A stretch of 64,000 bases of DNA. Source: Sporothrix humicola. Its lineage: Eukaryota > Ascomycota > Sordariomycetes > Ophiostomatales > Ophiostomataceae. Under the pieces are notes generated by a model. It had not been told where the DNA came from, did not search any database, and worked only from the letters and a program-made list of their open reading frames with translations. This document shows, piece after piece, positions 34,501 through 45,450 of this stretch (position 1 is its first letter; each line of letters begins with the position of its first letter). A program made the position numbers and the translations under genes. Location of the stretch: contig WNYE01000011.1 of the NCBI GenBank assembly GCA_021396245.1, forward strand, positions 248,001-312,000, read 5' to 3'.

Positions 34501-35508
34501 ACGCGCTCGATGTCGTCCTGGTCGATTTGTTGCAGGAGATTGCGCTGGAAGCTGGGCGAGTCCCAGGAGGGGGAGGTAAGGTAGAGCTTGTCGTCAATGA
34601 TGGAGTAAATCCACTCGCCATCTATGAAGCGAAGTTAGTATGAGCGACATAGTGAAGAAAAAATTGACAAGCCTAAGGAAACTAACCTCTGTAAAAGACA
34701 AAGCCGTAGATGCCGATTTCTGGATTTTGTTAGCATTGAGCTTGGACTTCAGACGAGATGCCGTCTAAGTGAGGGTGTAAGTGCGGTGTGGGTCCATCTA
34801 CTTACTGGTATCGTATTCCACGCAGGCCCGCTGCAGTCCACCGGGGACATTGGCCAGGCCGCTCACACACGAAATAAACCAGCAGTCGCCCAAGCTGCCC
34901 TGCTTGACATCGCTGCCGCTCAAAGTCTTCATGAATGTCGGCTTCTCAAAGATCTCGTGCACACGCTTGACAGCCTTGGGCACACTAGCGCCAATGCTCA
35001 TCATGTTCTTGAGGGAGACATCAAAACTGGTCTCGCCCAGGCTGTTCAGGCAGTGGCCCTTGCCCATCTTGAGATCCCAGTCGATATCCCAGCCGGGGTC
35101 GCGGTACCGCATGTTGACGCGGCGGCATTCCTTGATAATCTTTTGGACCTTGCGGCGGCACTCTTCGGCGGCGCGCTCGTAGCCGACACTGAGCAGCTCG
35201 TTGGCGCGTTCGGAGAGCGGTGAGGGTGCAACGGGAGCAAAGGGCAGAACGGTCATGGCCTTGGAGAACCGTTTTTGTGAGAAGCGCTCCCAGATCTTGT
35301 CGATGGACTCTTGCGGCAGGAGCTTCTTCTTCTTCTTCTTCTTTTCTGTGGTGGTGCTGTCGGCAGCGGGTGCGCCGCGGGCGGCCCAGCGGCGGCGGGC
35401 CTTTTGAACTTCCACATCGTTTTCCGAGTCGGAGTCGGACGAGTCGACGTCCGCCTTGATCAGGCGGCGGTTGCGTATGTGCATCTTGGGTGGTATGGCG
35501 GAAGACAT
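31539..35508 (-). CDS. Calpain-like cysteine protease with long Lys/Glu-rich tail
   Basis: Three exons: 35508-34806, 34719-34687 (only 33 nt) and 34621-31539; introns of 86 and 65 nt; 1272 residues. The catalytic core has all three expected residues: C209 in KQGSLGDCWF, H394 in EGHAYNIMEAK and N415 in LRNPWG. The N-terminus carries an acidic Ser/Asp stretch and a poly-Lys run. A C2-like/calpain domain III region follows the core to about residue 620. The rest, to the C-terminus, is low-complexity Lys/Glu/Asp/Ser sequence with many EKSDEK-type units, interrupted near residue 860 by a folded-looking patch (VPWNAICVVGIRVYSKDENLELRVV). Calpains are calcium-linked, limited-cleavage proteases of the cytosol; this is a fungal calpain-like type rather than the PalB pH-signalling one, which lacks such a tail. 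The upstream DNA is very purine-rich on the plus strand. Confidence 0.88.
34766..34788. repeat. Minisatellite unit in calpain intron 1 shared with PRP8 intron 1
   Basis: The plus-strand text taagtgagggtgtaagtgc is identical to 5036-5054 in PRP8 intron 1, and the match continues after a one-base gap. Both lie in first introns and in the same orientation relative to their genes. A weaker relative (gtgtaagtgggtgtaagtgg) is at 40094-40113. Confidence 0.7.
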
Positions 35509-38500
35509 TGTGAGAGATAATGGAAAGAGGAAGTAAGATGTGAAGAGGATGTGCTAGATCAGTAATGCAAAACAGAGGCAAAACAGAAGGGTAGAACAAT
35601 AAAACAAGCACGATAAAACACAAAAGAGAGACAGCACGCGAGCAGCTCTATCGAGATAACGAGATATGCGCTGGATAAGGGTATGAGTAGAAAAGAGGGG
35701 AAGATAAACGAAAGTGTGTTATTCGAGAGAGGGTATATATGAGATAGAGGATGAAGGAAGAAGGAAGACGGGAAGGAATATTGCGAGAGGATGTAAGAAG
35801 AAAAGAAAGAAGAGAGAAGAATACGGAACAAAAAGTAAGAGAACAGAGAAGAAAGAAGAGAAAGAGAAAGAAAAGAAAGAAAGGACAGCAAAGAGGCACA
35901 GTCAGAGGCACAGGCACAAGGAACCAAAAAGAAAGATAAAGGCAAGCAAGCAGCTTATCGGCGGGCAGGCTGACCAGCTGGACAAGACTCACAGGGTTTT
36001 GGCAGGCAAACAACGGAGTAGACAAGGCTCAACAAAACATTGCTAATACTAGTAAGACAGACTGGACCCTTCAGACCCTTAAACTCTCGCCTCAGTCATT
36101 CTAGGGTCAGGGGTCCCCGTTTTCCGTGCTCCGAACAGGGGAGAGCGCACAAGAGCACAAGACTTGAAGAAAGATGTGTGTGCCGGTCTCGCTTGAGGGG
36201 GGTAAAAGGCTGTAAATGGCAAAAAAGGTAAAACGAAAAAGTTAGGCGCTGTTAGTGCTCGCCGTTAGCGTGGCAGGTAGTGTGGCAGGACCGTTTTTTC
36301 TCGTGTGCCGGGGGGCGCTAACGAGACCCTTAAAAATACGGAGTAGAGGGTACAAGTGCTAAGCCGGATACATATTGACTTTGGTGTCTGTCTGAATAAA
36401 GAAAATAGGCGCCAGGAGAGGGGCCGGCTTGGCCCAGGCCAGACGAGGCGAGACCCAGAGCGAATGCAGACCAATGCAGGCTGTGTGGCATTTGGGGTCG
36501 TGTGAGGCGGAAAGTGGGCACAAGAGCATGGCAGAACAGAGTCTTTGGAACAGAGGCTCTGTGTGACTTCTGCAAAGAACGAGTAGCCTCAGATGGGCAT
36601 TGGGTATGGACTCAGGAACTTTGTTCAACATAAAACAAGAGCATGCAGGGTGAAGAGAAATAAAGCAACGGCGGTAAGAACGAAGAGATGAAAGAGACAA
36701 AAGACGAGAGACGTTGAGAAAGTGAGAACACAAAGAGTCGGACAGGGCGGCGTAACAGGCGTAAGAAAGAGAACGGGTCAGCCGGGGCCGGCTAGTTTGA
36801 GTGGCAAAGAACCACGCAGGAACACGGAGGAGCACACAATTCGCGACTCAACAGTGTGAAAACACCGCCTGGGACAGTGGAAACTGAGAGCGAGAACAGG
36901 ATCATCATAAATGCAAACTGAAAACAAATCCCAGAAAAGAGAAGAGTGAAAATAGAAACGCGAGAAGCAAAAGAGCGGAGAGCGGAGATGCAAGCTGTTT
37001 CGTTTCCTGTGATTGGGGGCAGAGAGGCGCAGGACAAGGGTTGCAATGCACACAAAACGCACCCAGAATGCAGACAGAATGCACACAAAAGTGCAGAAAT
37101 GCACAAGAAAAAAGGACAAGAGAGCAATTGGCAGAAGCGGGCCACTCACCGATTCGTTGTTCGTTTCGTTGACAACAGAGCGGTTGGCTGGCTGACTGAT
37201 TCGTTGCTTGGTGACTTGTCGACTGACGTATCAAAAAGTGAGGCTGTTCCTGTTCCAACAGCTGGCGCAGTTGCAGGCTGCCAGGCAGAAACACGAAAGA
37301 CGGAGGCAGAACTTGGCCATCTCGCATATCGCCAAATGGCAGACCACCAAATGGGAGGACCACAAATGGCAGTGGGCCGTTTCTTCGTTTCCCGCAGAAC
37401 TCTAAACCCCAAAGCCCGAACATGCAAAAAACAGGGCGGCCACCCAGACAAGGACAGCAATTGCATGCATGCAATCCTTCATGGTAGGCGAGGTGACTGG
37501 CAGTGTCGTGCTGTATCTGTATCGAAGAGGAGCCTTTTGATTGAGGAATAAAAAAAAGAGAATCAAAAAGGGGGGAGAAGAGGCGAGCCTCTTGCAATTC
37601 GAAATGGCGGCATCTTGGGAAGTCGCCTGTCGTCAAATGTGAAGATGCAAAAGTATGGGGAAGGAGCGCACGGTGGACAACGTTCTTTTCTCTCGGTGGA
37701 CGCAGTGGGTCTGGGCTGGCCTGGACCACCCCTGTCCATCACGAAATAACGAAACAAGATGCCCAGAAGGTGGAAGGTGGGTCCGCCGACCGAGCCAAAA
37801 AGTTTGGGGGAAACAGCGGTGGAAGGGGAATCGGGGTGTCGTCCGCTCTTTCCTAAACCTTTTTGGTGAGAATTTACTGAGTATTGATAAGAAAGACAGG
37901 GAAAGAGCGACCCAAAGATCAACATTGAGGCGGTGGACGATAACGGGAAAGAGAGATGGACATGACAAAAACGAAATGGAAAGTGCGGTCCATAGCATTG
38001 GAAGCGAAAAGGATGAGAGGAGGAAAGAGCAACTCTGCATGCAGCCCCAGTTGGCAGGCAGGCACATCCCACGCAGGCGCATTTTGCTGCACGTCGCTGC
38101 AGCGCGGCTGTGCCTCTTCATGTCCAGGTGACCTGTCTTTGTTCGTAATTCTCAGACTGCCATGTCCAAATACATTTGTTTCGTATCTTTTATTTCAATT
38201 CACGATAATTTTACGTTGAAAAGAAAGACGGTCTCCCGACTTCACTCGTGTTGGTTGTTACAGTCGTGCCTGCCAGTTGGTTACAAGTCGAGTTTCTTCC
38301 GAAAGAGGAAATAACCCACATCACAACCTCATGCGCTGCCCCTGGCCGGAAACATAAAGGCACCGGACGTGAACACAAAACAAAGAACAATGGAATACGG
38401 CGAAACGACACAAAGAAATAAGCAACTCGAGAACCAGCCGACAAACAAACACGATCTTGCGTGACCAATTCCCATCCAGCCATTTTTTACGCCTTAGCCA

Positions 38501-41500
38501 CTGGCCTCCGACCTCGCCGTGATCGCCGTCATAAAGGTTGTGTCACAGCGAGAGGGACCAAAAGCGCGAGGGAAAGGGTTAATAGGAAAACAATAAAAAA
38601 AGGGCTCAAACACTGGAACAGGAGGGCAGGAGGGGAATGAAAGGGGACAATGCCCTGTCGATCGAGGGGACCCTTTGGGGGCAAAAAAGCAGCGGAAGCC
38701 GGGATATGGCGAGAAGTGTGACTGGATGGGAGGGCGAATGGAAAACGAAAGGAAATATGAACAGCCGGAAATTGATACTGGAATACAAAGACAATGTATT
38801 TTGCAGCACTGGTTCACTGGCCTGGCCTATCGTCCAATCATAGGCGGCGAAGTTCTCGCTGTCAACGGTCGTTTCTCGAGAGAGCCGGCACCGTCTATCG
38901 CCGCTCGCTGGCGTCGCGCTCTCAGTTGTCGGCGGCGCTACCGTCGCCCATCAACTTTTAGCGGTCGAAAACGGCCTAAAAGGGAAACGGCGGGCCAATG
39001 ACAGCCGCCAAAAATCCAAAATTGCCAATAGCCACCGCTAGAGGACTGACCGGACGGCCGCGTCGTGGCCAAGAAACCTTCGAGAAGGCTCGAGGAAGGG
39101 CTACGCGGGCAAAAATGATAGAGCGGCAATAAAACAGCGACCGTCGGAGCCGTATTTTCTTTGTACCCGGTACATTCGTCCACCCACACACTCGTTGTTT
39201 GACAAGTCCCCGACACCAGTCTGCGCCGGCGCCAGGAACGACAGAGAAAAGATAGGAATAAGAAAAATGTTCAGGGGAGAAAGACAACCAACAGCCAGTC
39301 TACGGAAACGGAGCCGGTAACGGAAGTACGCTGCAGTGGGATGGAAAACCTGGTTGACCGTCATTGCGTCTTTGCCCCAGGTTCTTGTGGCGAGAACAGA
39401 AGATATTGACGAGGGAAGCCGTCGTTTCAACGAATGAGGCTGTTGAATTAGTCAATTGGATAGAAAGTGCTTTCGCAGTCGTACGTCACTTCTCTTTGTG
39501 TTCAGAGGACGTAGGCACCTCGTACTGTCGCCTGCCAATACGAGGCATTTGATGCTTGTGGTTGAGTGTTCAACACAGACCCTTGTCGCAAGGCTGAGAA
39601 GTCTGTGGGGAAAGCGAGAAATCGTCACCTGTGCCGTGGCCTGCCTTGAGATCATAACAGGTCCGGGCTGTTGTCGTTTTCGTTTCTTCAGTCTTTCCTT
39701 TCTCTCTTTCTCGCTCGGCCGTCATGTTCAGCCGCTGCTTATTCTTATTGGTGGTGTACAGGAATTGAATCGTAATTGCCGTGGCTTACAGTAATACTAC
39801 GATATTACTTGTGCATGCAGACGCAGAAATATGTGCATGACCTATGTCTGCAGCAAAACCAAGTGTCAGCACAGCCTCATGGCCCTCCTTTGCATTTGCT
39901 CAAACCCATGATAATCCCTCTTTTTGCACAATTCTTCCCCTCGCAAATAATGTCACCCGATTTCTACCTTCCATCGTGCTTATTGTTGTCTGTCATTTTC
40001 ATCACCTTTCTCCAGTGTCATCAAATCGGATCGCCGATCATCGTGCCGTCGTCTGTCGTCCATCGTGAAGGACACGAAGGAACTGTCTGCTGCGTGTAAG
40101 TGGGTGTAAGTGGACCAGCCCCGCTTGCTGCCTGGACAGTTGACACAAAAAAATACGGAGCGGTGCTGCACAAATTGAGGCTCTGCAGGCTCACAGGCTC
40201 ACCACCCGCAACCTTTTTGGCTCGTGATATTTGCATTTCTCTCGCGTCCTGCATCACTCCCCAGGACTGTCAATCATGGAAGGGCAGAAATGTCAAGGAG
40301 GTCAGAGCAAAGCTTGCCAGGTCGTCAAAAGTACTTGATTGGCTTGCGTTGTTTTGAGTTTGAAAAGGATTCGAAATTCGGAGGGCCGGGGGCAGCGCGG
40401 CATTTGTCAGCGTCCCAGAAACTCGACTCCTCTTGTGTTTGTCATGATTTGCATTTTGAGCCTCATTGCCTGGTTGCCTTGGAAAGGAGGGGCCCACAGA
40501 AGGCTGCACTGAGTGGTTCGAAGAAAGAACTCACGATCAAGCATTGGTAATAGATAAAGTAGCATCAAAGGCACTTTCAGGTGCCCATCGTGGGGAACGC
40601 TTCCTGCTCTTTTTATTCTTTTTTAAGGAGTTTTTCTCTAAAAAAATGAAGAGAAAAAATATAAGAAAAATATCTTCCAGCCAATAAGTTAATTCTTACG
40701 ATGGGCTCGGTCCATTTGCCGTGAGGAGGGTGGCTCATGCTGTGGTTTCTGCGGTGACCTCTGTCGTGGATGCTGCATGCTGTTGTGGGTTGTGTTCTTG
40801 TGTTTTTGTGTTATCATGCAGTACTTTGTTACTTTGTGCAACATGACCGCAACACAGAGTTCTCCCAGAATCCTGCCTCGGGCCTCCGACGAGTATTACA
40901 CGAACCAAGAGGCGGTGGCAGGGAGAAGAATTGTGTGACAGTCGCCACAACAATGGCTGGCTGAGGGCGTGAGGGAGAAATCAGGAAGGCGCTTTACTCT
41001 TGGAGACGGGGTAAATAAAGAACCACTTTACATATCACGAATACCACTTACGGTGAGCTCGGTGAGTGGCTGGTGAAGATCATTGGTGCTTCGTTTCACT
41101 TCTGATATCGACCTCGTCGAGTATTGTTAATAGGACAAAGGTGTACCAGCCAATGGCCACTGTTTTCATGCTGAGTTTGTATTTATTATACAAAAACACT
41201 GCGTAACCATCTGCTTGTCGACAATCGAACGCATCTGCACCTTGTTGTTCTCCCGGTATTCGTGCATCCTGCAAACCTCCCATTACCATGGTCATAAACG
41301 TGCTCACCATCTTCTACCCACATAGATGATATTAAAGATCTACGTATCGATATAGATAGAATTGTCGACAGTATTCCCAGCTTTAAACTGCTAGATTATC
41401 ATGTTGATGACTGTGATGGGTGCCGCTTCCCTGATTTTTGTTATCGCGCAGTGTAGGACGGCCAGCACCACACATCTCTTGAAACTCCCCCCATTCACAC

Positions 41501-42103
41501 GTCCTACCCACAGATTCGCGGAACTTGCCAGGGGAGATCCCAGATGCGATAAAGGAATCGAAGGAATCAATTGTAAAAAAGAGTGTGGAGCGCACAGACG
41601 CCGGCAGTAAATAGAGTGGTGGTTCCCGCGGCTAAATCATTGCCGGACCTCCGTCACCATTGCACCATCACAGTGGATATCCGCAGATTGAGCAGAATCG
41701 AGGGACGATAAATCACACACATGCACACATGAGCACACACAAAATATGAGCACGATAATGAAGAGGTGTCTGTGTCTCCATCTCCTGCCCCCATATCCCC
41801 ACGTCCCACGCGCCGGTCCTCGTGGCGTCGGCCAACCTCTTTATTTGGTGTTCAGACTCTTGTTTAAGTTGTTGTCATAAATGTCTTTCCCTGGTGCGTG
41901 GGTAAAGGATAAAACAAGTGAAAAGGACGATAAATGCCGTCACTCAAGACAGAGACAAAAGGGAACATAGCAGTGTGACGATAAAAAAAAGAGACATAAG
42001 GGGAGGTTGCCCGTGTCTTTTCTCCGAATAACTTTCGTCTCTCTTCTTCTTGATTAATTCATCCTATCGACATATATTCATCATCACACCACACATTGTC
42101 GAC
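35509..42103. other. 6.6-kb gap between divergent calpain and MFS genes, no gene supported
   Basis: No ORF shows codon bias or a known motif. From about 35700 to 35960 the plus strand is almost pure purine (aagaaagaagagaaag-type), which would be a C/T-rich leader for the calpain gene. Pyrimidine-rich tracts on the plus strand appear near 39670-39720 and just before 42050, consistent with a leader for the transporter. Scattered tacggagta-like words occur (about 36337, 40154) but without flanking element structure. Confidence 0.5.
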
Positions 42104-43729
42104 ATGCGCCTTCATACACTCCGCGAACTCGACCGGACAGACGGCACAGTCCAACTGCGCCAGGCCCATCACCATGATGGCCCATCGCCTTCGCCATCGT
42201 CGTCAGAGACCGATCTCGTCCTGATCCCTCGCCCATCGCCCAACGATCCAAACGACCCGCTCCGGTGGCCAAAATGGAAGAAGCATGTCGCCTTTGGCTC
42301 GGTGTGCGCTTTTACCTTTCTGACCAACTACGCCATTGGCGGTCTCGCGCCGGCGTTCTACACGCTGTCCCTCGAGTTCGACAAGTCCATGCCGGAGACG
42401 AGCAATTTGCTGTTGTGGCCCATTCTTGTGCTGGGCGTCTTCAACTATGTCTGGGTCCCCGTCGCCAACTACACGGGCAAACGCCCCGTATTCGTCTTTT
42501 GCTCGGGCCTGCTGTGCGCCGCGTACATTTGGGGCGCCCAGGCGACGACATTTGACTCGCTGCTGTGGTCCAACATTGTGGGCGCGCTGGCGGGCAGCTC
42601 GACGGAAGCGCTGGGGGCCAGCACGGTCAACGACCTGTACTTTTTGCACGAGCGCGGCAGCCTGATGGGCGTCTACATGAACAGCATCACGGGCGGCAAC
42701 ACGATCGGCCCGCTGGTGTGCGGGTTCCTGGTGACGTCGCTGAGCTGGCGGTGGCACAAGTGGATTGCGGCCATCCTGACCTTTATCAATTTCCTGGCGG
42801 TGCTGCTGTACTTTCCCGAGACACGATTCCAGAGAGACGCCGACCAGAACGTGGGGACTGGTGTTGTGGAAAGAGTCGACGAAAACTCGGATGGTGTTGC
42901 CAATGGTGAGAAGCCAAGCACACACGCGATCGACATTGCCCAGACTGCGTCAGCATCAACCTCGTCGTCGCTCACGCCCGTCCCCAAAAAGACGTGGATG
43001 CAGGAGGTCAACCCGTGGTCGGGGATCACGCCCGGCGCTTCGCTCGTCCGCATGTTTGTGCGGCCGTTCCCCATGTTCGCCTACCCCTGCGTCGTCTATG
43101 CCTTTTTGTGCTACGCCGTCGCCCTCGTCCTTACCGTCTCTGTCAACATTTTGAACTCATTTGTCTTGCAGGCCCCGCCCTACAACTGGTCGCCCTCTAT
43201 GAACGGGTTGATCAACATTCCGGGCCTCATCGGCAACTTGATTGGCGGCTGGGCCGGCGGCAACCTCGTCGACAAGTACTGCGACTGGCGGCTGCGGCGC
43301 CACGGCGGCGTCTTTCAGCCGGAGAGCAGACTCTACCTTTTGGTCCTCCCGACTTTGATTACGGGAGCAGGCTGCATCTTGTTTGGCTTTGGCGTGCAGA
43401 ATACGCTGCACTGGACGAGTCTCTTCTTTGGCTACGGCATGGTCTCGTTTGCCCTGACAGCCGTGCCGACCATTACCATGGCCTACGTCTCGGACTGTCT
43501 GCTGCCCGTCAATGCCGACGCACTGATGCTGGTCAACGGGACAAAGAACGTCGTCGCTTTCGGTTTCCTGTATGGCATCGTGCCCTGGGTCACGGATGTC
43601 GGTTATGCGGCCTGCTTCGGCGCTCAGGCGGGCATCTATGTCGCTATCATCGCCATTGGTGCTCTGATCCTGATCCGCTATGGCGCCGCCATCCGTCACC
43701 GTCAAGCCCAGTGGAGGATCATTCTATAA
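42104..43729 (+). CDS. DHA1-type major facilitator transporter
   Basis: Intronless, 541 residues with about twelve membrane segments in two halves separated by a hydrophilic loop (about residues 245-310). The N-terminal tail with LRELDRTDGTVQLRQ followed by NDPLRWPKWKKH just before the first helix is typical of the fungal HOL1-like DHA1 group. The loop between helices 2 and 3 (VANYTGKRPVFVF) is a degenerate form of the family's motif A. Drug, polyamine or organic-cation export or import is known for this group; the substrate here is unknown. An in-frame ATG at 42050 exists, but the peptide it adds is not conserved-looking, and ATG 42104 (tcgacATGCGC) precedes the conserved tail. Its stop faces the nickel transporter stop across 206 bp, with a 6.6-kb gap upstream. 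Confidence 0.85.
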   Translation: MRLHTLRELDRTDGTVQLRQAHHHDGPSPSPSSSETDLVLIPRPSPNDPNDPLRWPKWKKHVAFGSVCAFTFLTNYAIGGLAPAFYTLSLEFDKSMPETSNLLLWPILVLGVFNYVWVPVANYTGKRPVFVFCSGLLCAAYIWGAQATTFDSLLWSNIVGALAGSSTEALGASTVNDLYFLHERGSLMGVYMNSITGGNTIGPLVCGFLVTSLSWRWHKWIAAILTFINFLAVLLYFPETRFQRDADQNVGTGVVERVDENSDGVANGEKPSTHAIDIAQTASASTSSSLTPVPKKTWMQEVNPWSGITPGASLVRMFVRPFPMFAYPCVVYAFLCYAVALVLTVSVNILNSFVLQAPPYNWSPSMNGLINIPGLIGNLIGGWAGGNLVDKYCDWRLRRHGGVFQPESRLYLLVLPTLITGAGCILFGFGVQNTLHWTSLFFGYGMVSFALTAVPTITMAYVSDCLLPVNADALMLVNGTKNVVAFGFLYGIVPWVTDVGYAACFGAQAGIYVAIIAIGALILIRYGAAIRHRQAQWRIIL

Positions 43730-43935
43730 GGGGGGCTCAGGTAACATCACTGAAGACTGGAGTTTGATTCCCGTTTGATTTTTGTCTATTATTTGGTATA
43801 TGGTATATGATATAAGATTGGGTATATCGCATAAAGGAAAGGAAAGGAAAGGATTGTGGTATCTAGATTGCTTTTGTAGGGTATTTTTCATAAATCACAC
43901 CGTCTTCGACGTATGCTTGCTGTCGTTCGTTCTTC

Positions 43936-45450
43936 TTACTGCCGACTCGAAGAACCTGCGACCTCAACTGCCGTGACGTTCTGCTGTGCCTTGTTGTTCT
44001 TGCCAGATGATTCGACAGAAGACTCGGGAACAGCCTCAACGGGCTGGGGCTGCTCACTAACCACGGTGGCTGCAGCAGCACGCTCCTCCTCCTGCTCCAT
44101 CCGTGCCGCTCGCGCCGCCAGACGACGGTCCATCCGCCGGCGCCACGGCTTGTAGATCAGGACCGACCCAACACCTGCCACGATAAACACGCCGCAGATG
44201 CTGCCGCCGACAATCTCAAAATTGTCGCTAATCGCACCAATGCCGTCCCAGAAGGGACCCTCTGGTGTTGGACTCGCAACGTTGCCAATGAGCGTAAACA
44301 GCTGGATGAAACCGATGAACGCGGCGACGACAATCGTGATGCCCGTCAGCACGATCGAGTAGTACAAAATGGCAACAGTGTCGCGCGAGAATGTCTTTGA
44401 TGTGTACAGGGCCATCATAAGCGCACCATCGGTCGTGTCGACAAGGCACATGCCGGCGGTAAAGAGGGCTGGGAAAATTAAAATCAGCCACAGCGAAGTA
44501 CCCTTGGCGCCCTGGATGCTGGCAATGCCAATGAGCGCGACCTCGGAACTGGTATCGAATCCAAGACCAAAAAGTACACCGAGCGGGTACATTTTCCAGG
44601 GGCGGTCGATGAGCACGAACAGTTTGCGGAAGACGCGAACGAGAAACCCGCCGCCCTCGATCTTGAGGTGCGCGGCCGAGTTGGTCATGTGGTCGGCGGC
44701 CGTGGCCTCAGCAACGGCGTGCGGGCCCGACTGGCGTTCGTTGGAGTTTTGAGGGTTCGACTGCGCATTAATATGGGTATGGGCACTGTCGGCTTCGTGA
44801 ATATCGGCCTCAGCAACCGCATCGGCGTCGTTTTCGACCTCCACGCTGTCGCGGTATGGTTCGATGGCGCTGCCGCTGCTCGCGCGCGGGGATGTGGCGC
44901 CTTCGATATCATTCCCGCCCTGTCGTGCTCGCACGGCTTCTTTGTGCAGCTCTGTCCGCAGTCCACGCACCAGCCGCCACAGAACCCAGGCGTTTCCCAC
45001 GCACAGGATGAGCAGCACCGCCGCCGAGACGCTCGTGCCGATAATGTTGCCCACCCGCTCAAACCCGTTGAACCGTTCGCGCAGAGCGCCCGATGTCGCC
45101 GCCACGACGATGCACGTGATGATGACAATGGTCGAGTGGCCCAGACTGAAAAAGGTGCCAACGGCGACGGGGCGCTGGCCGGACGCAATCAGGCGGCGCG
45201 TCATCAGATCGATGGCGCTGATGTGGTCGGCATCGAGGGCATGGCGCAGACCGAGCGTATACGCCAAGACGGCCGTGCCCGTCAGGCCGGGGTAGAATCG
45301 AAGGACGACGCCGACGACGGCCCAGACGACGAGGTTGATGATGATTAGCAGGCTAATCAGCGCGAGGGCCGGGAGGGGCACGGCACGCAGCTTGCGCGGG
45401 AGGCGGGGCTCGATCCATTGCTCGAGCTTCTTGAGGAAGACCGGCGCCAT
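43936..45450 (-). CDS. NiCoT-family nickel/cobalt transporter
   Basis: Intronless, 504 residues, about eight membrane segments. The signature HX4DH motif in helix 2 is intact (H70-ALDA-D75-H76), followed by FSLGHSTIVI and later LGFDTSSEVALIGIA, both diagnostic of the family. High-affinity members bring Ni2+ or Co2+ across the plasma membrane, and in fungi the metal mainly serves urease; Schizosaccharomyces Nic1 is the model. A long central loop (about residues 170-275) is polar with many His, Asp and Glu and may bind metal or be regulatory. The C-terminal tail is Ala/Glu/Gln-rich. Start at ATG 45450 is the only good choice. The gene converges with the MFS transporter, so the two may simply be neighbours rather than partners. 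Confidence 0.92.
   Translation of the reverse strand: MAPVFLKKLEQWIEPRLPRKLRAVPLPALALISLLIIINLVVWAVVGVVLRFYPGLTGTAVLAYTLGLRHALDADHISAIDLMTRRLIASGQRPVAVGTFFSLGHSTIVIITCIVVAATSGALRERFNGFERVGNIIGTSVSAAVLLILCVGNAWVLWRLVRGLRTELHKEAVRARQGGNDIEGATSPRASSGSAIEPYRDSVEVENDADAVAEADIHEADSAHTHINAQSNPQNSNERQSGPHAVAEATAADHMTNSAAHLKIEGGGFLVRVFRKLFVLIDRPWKMYPLGVLFGLGFDTSSEVALIGIASIQGAKGTSLWLILIFPALFTAGMCLVDTTDGALMMALYTSKTFSRDTVAILYYSIVLTGITIVVAAFIGFIQLFTLIGNVASPTPEGPFWDGIGAISDNFEIVGGSICGVFIVAGVGSVLIYKPWRRRMDRRLAARAARMEQEEERAAAATVVSEQPQPVEAVPESSVESSGKNNKAQQNVTAVEVAGSSSRQ

Noticed and set aside
36905..37729. 274-codon minus-strand frame in the calpain-MFS gap
   Set aside because: No codon bias, no motif, several overlapping frames equally open; chance ORF.
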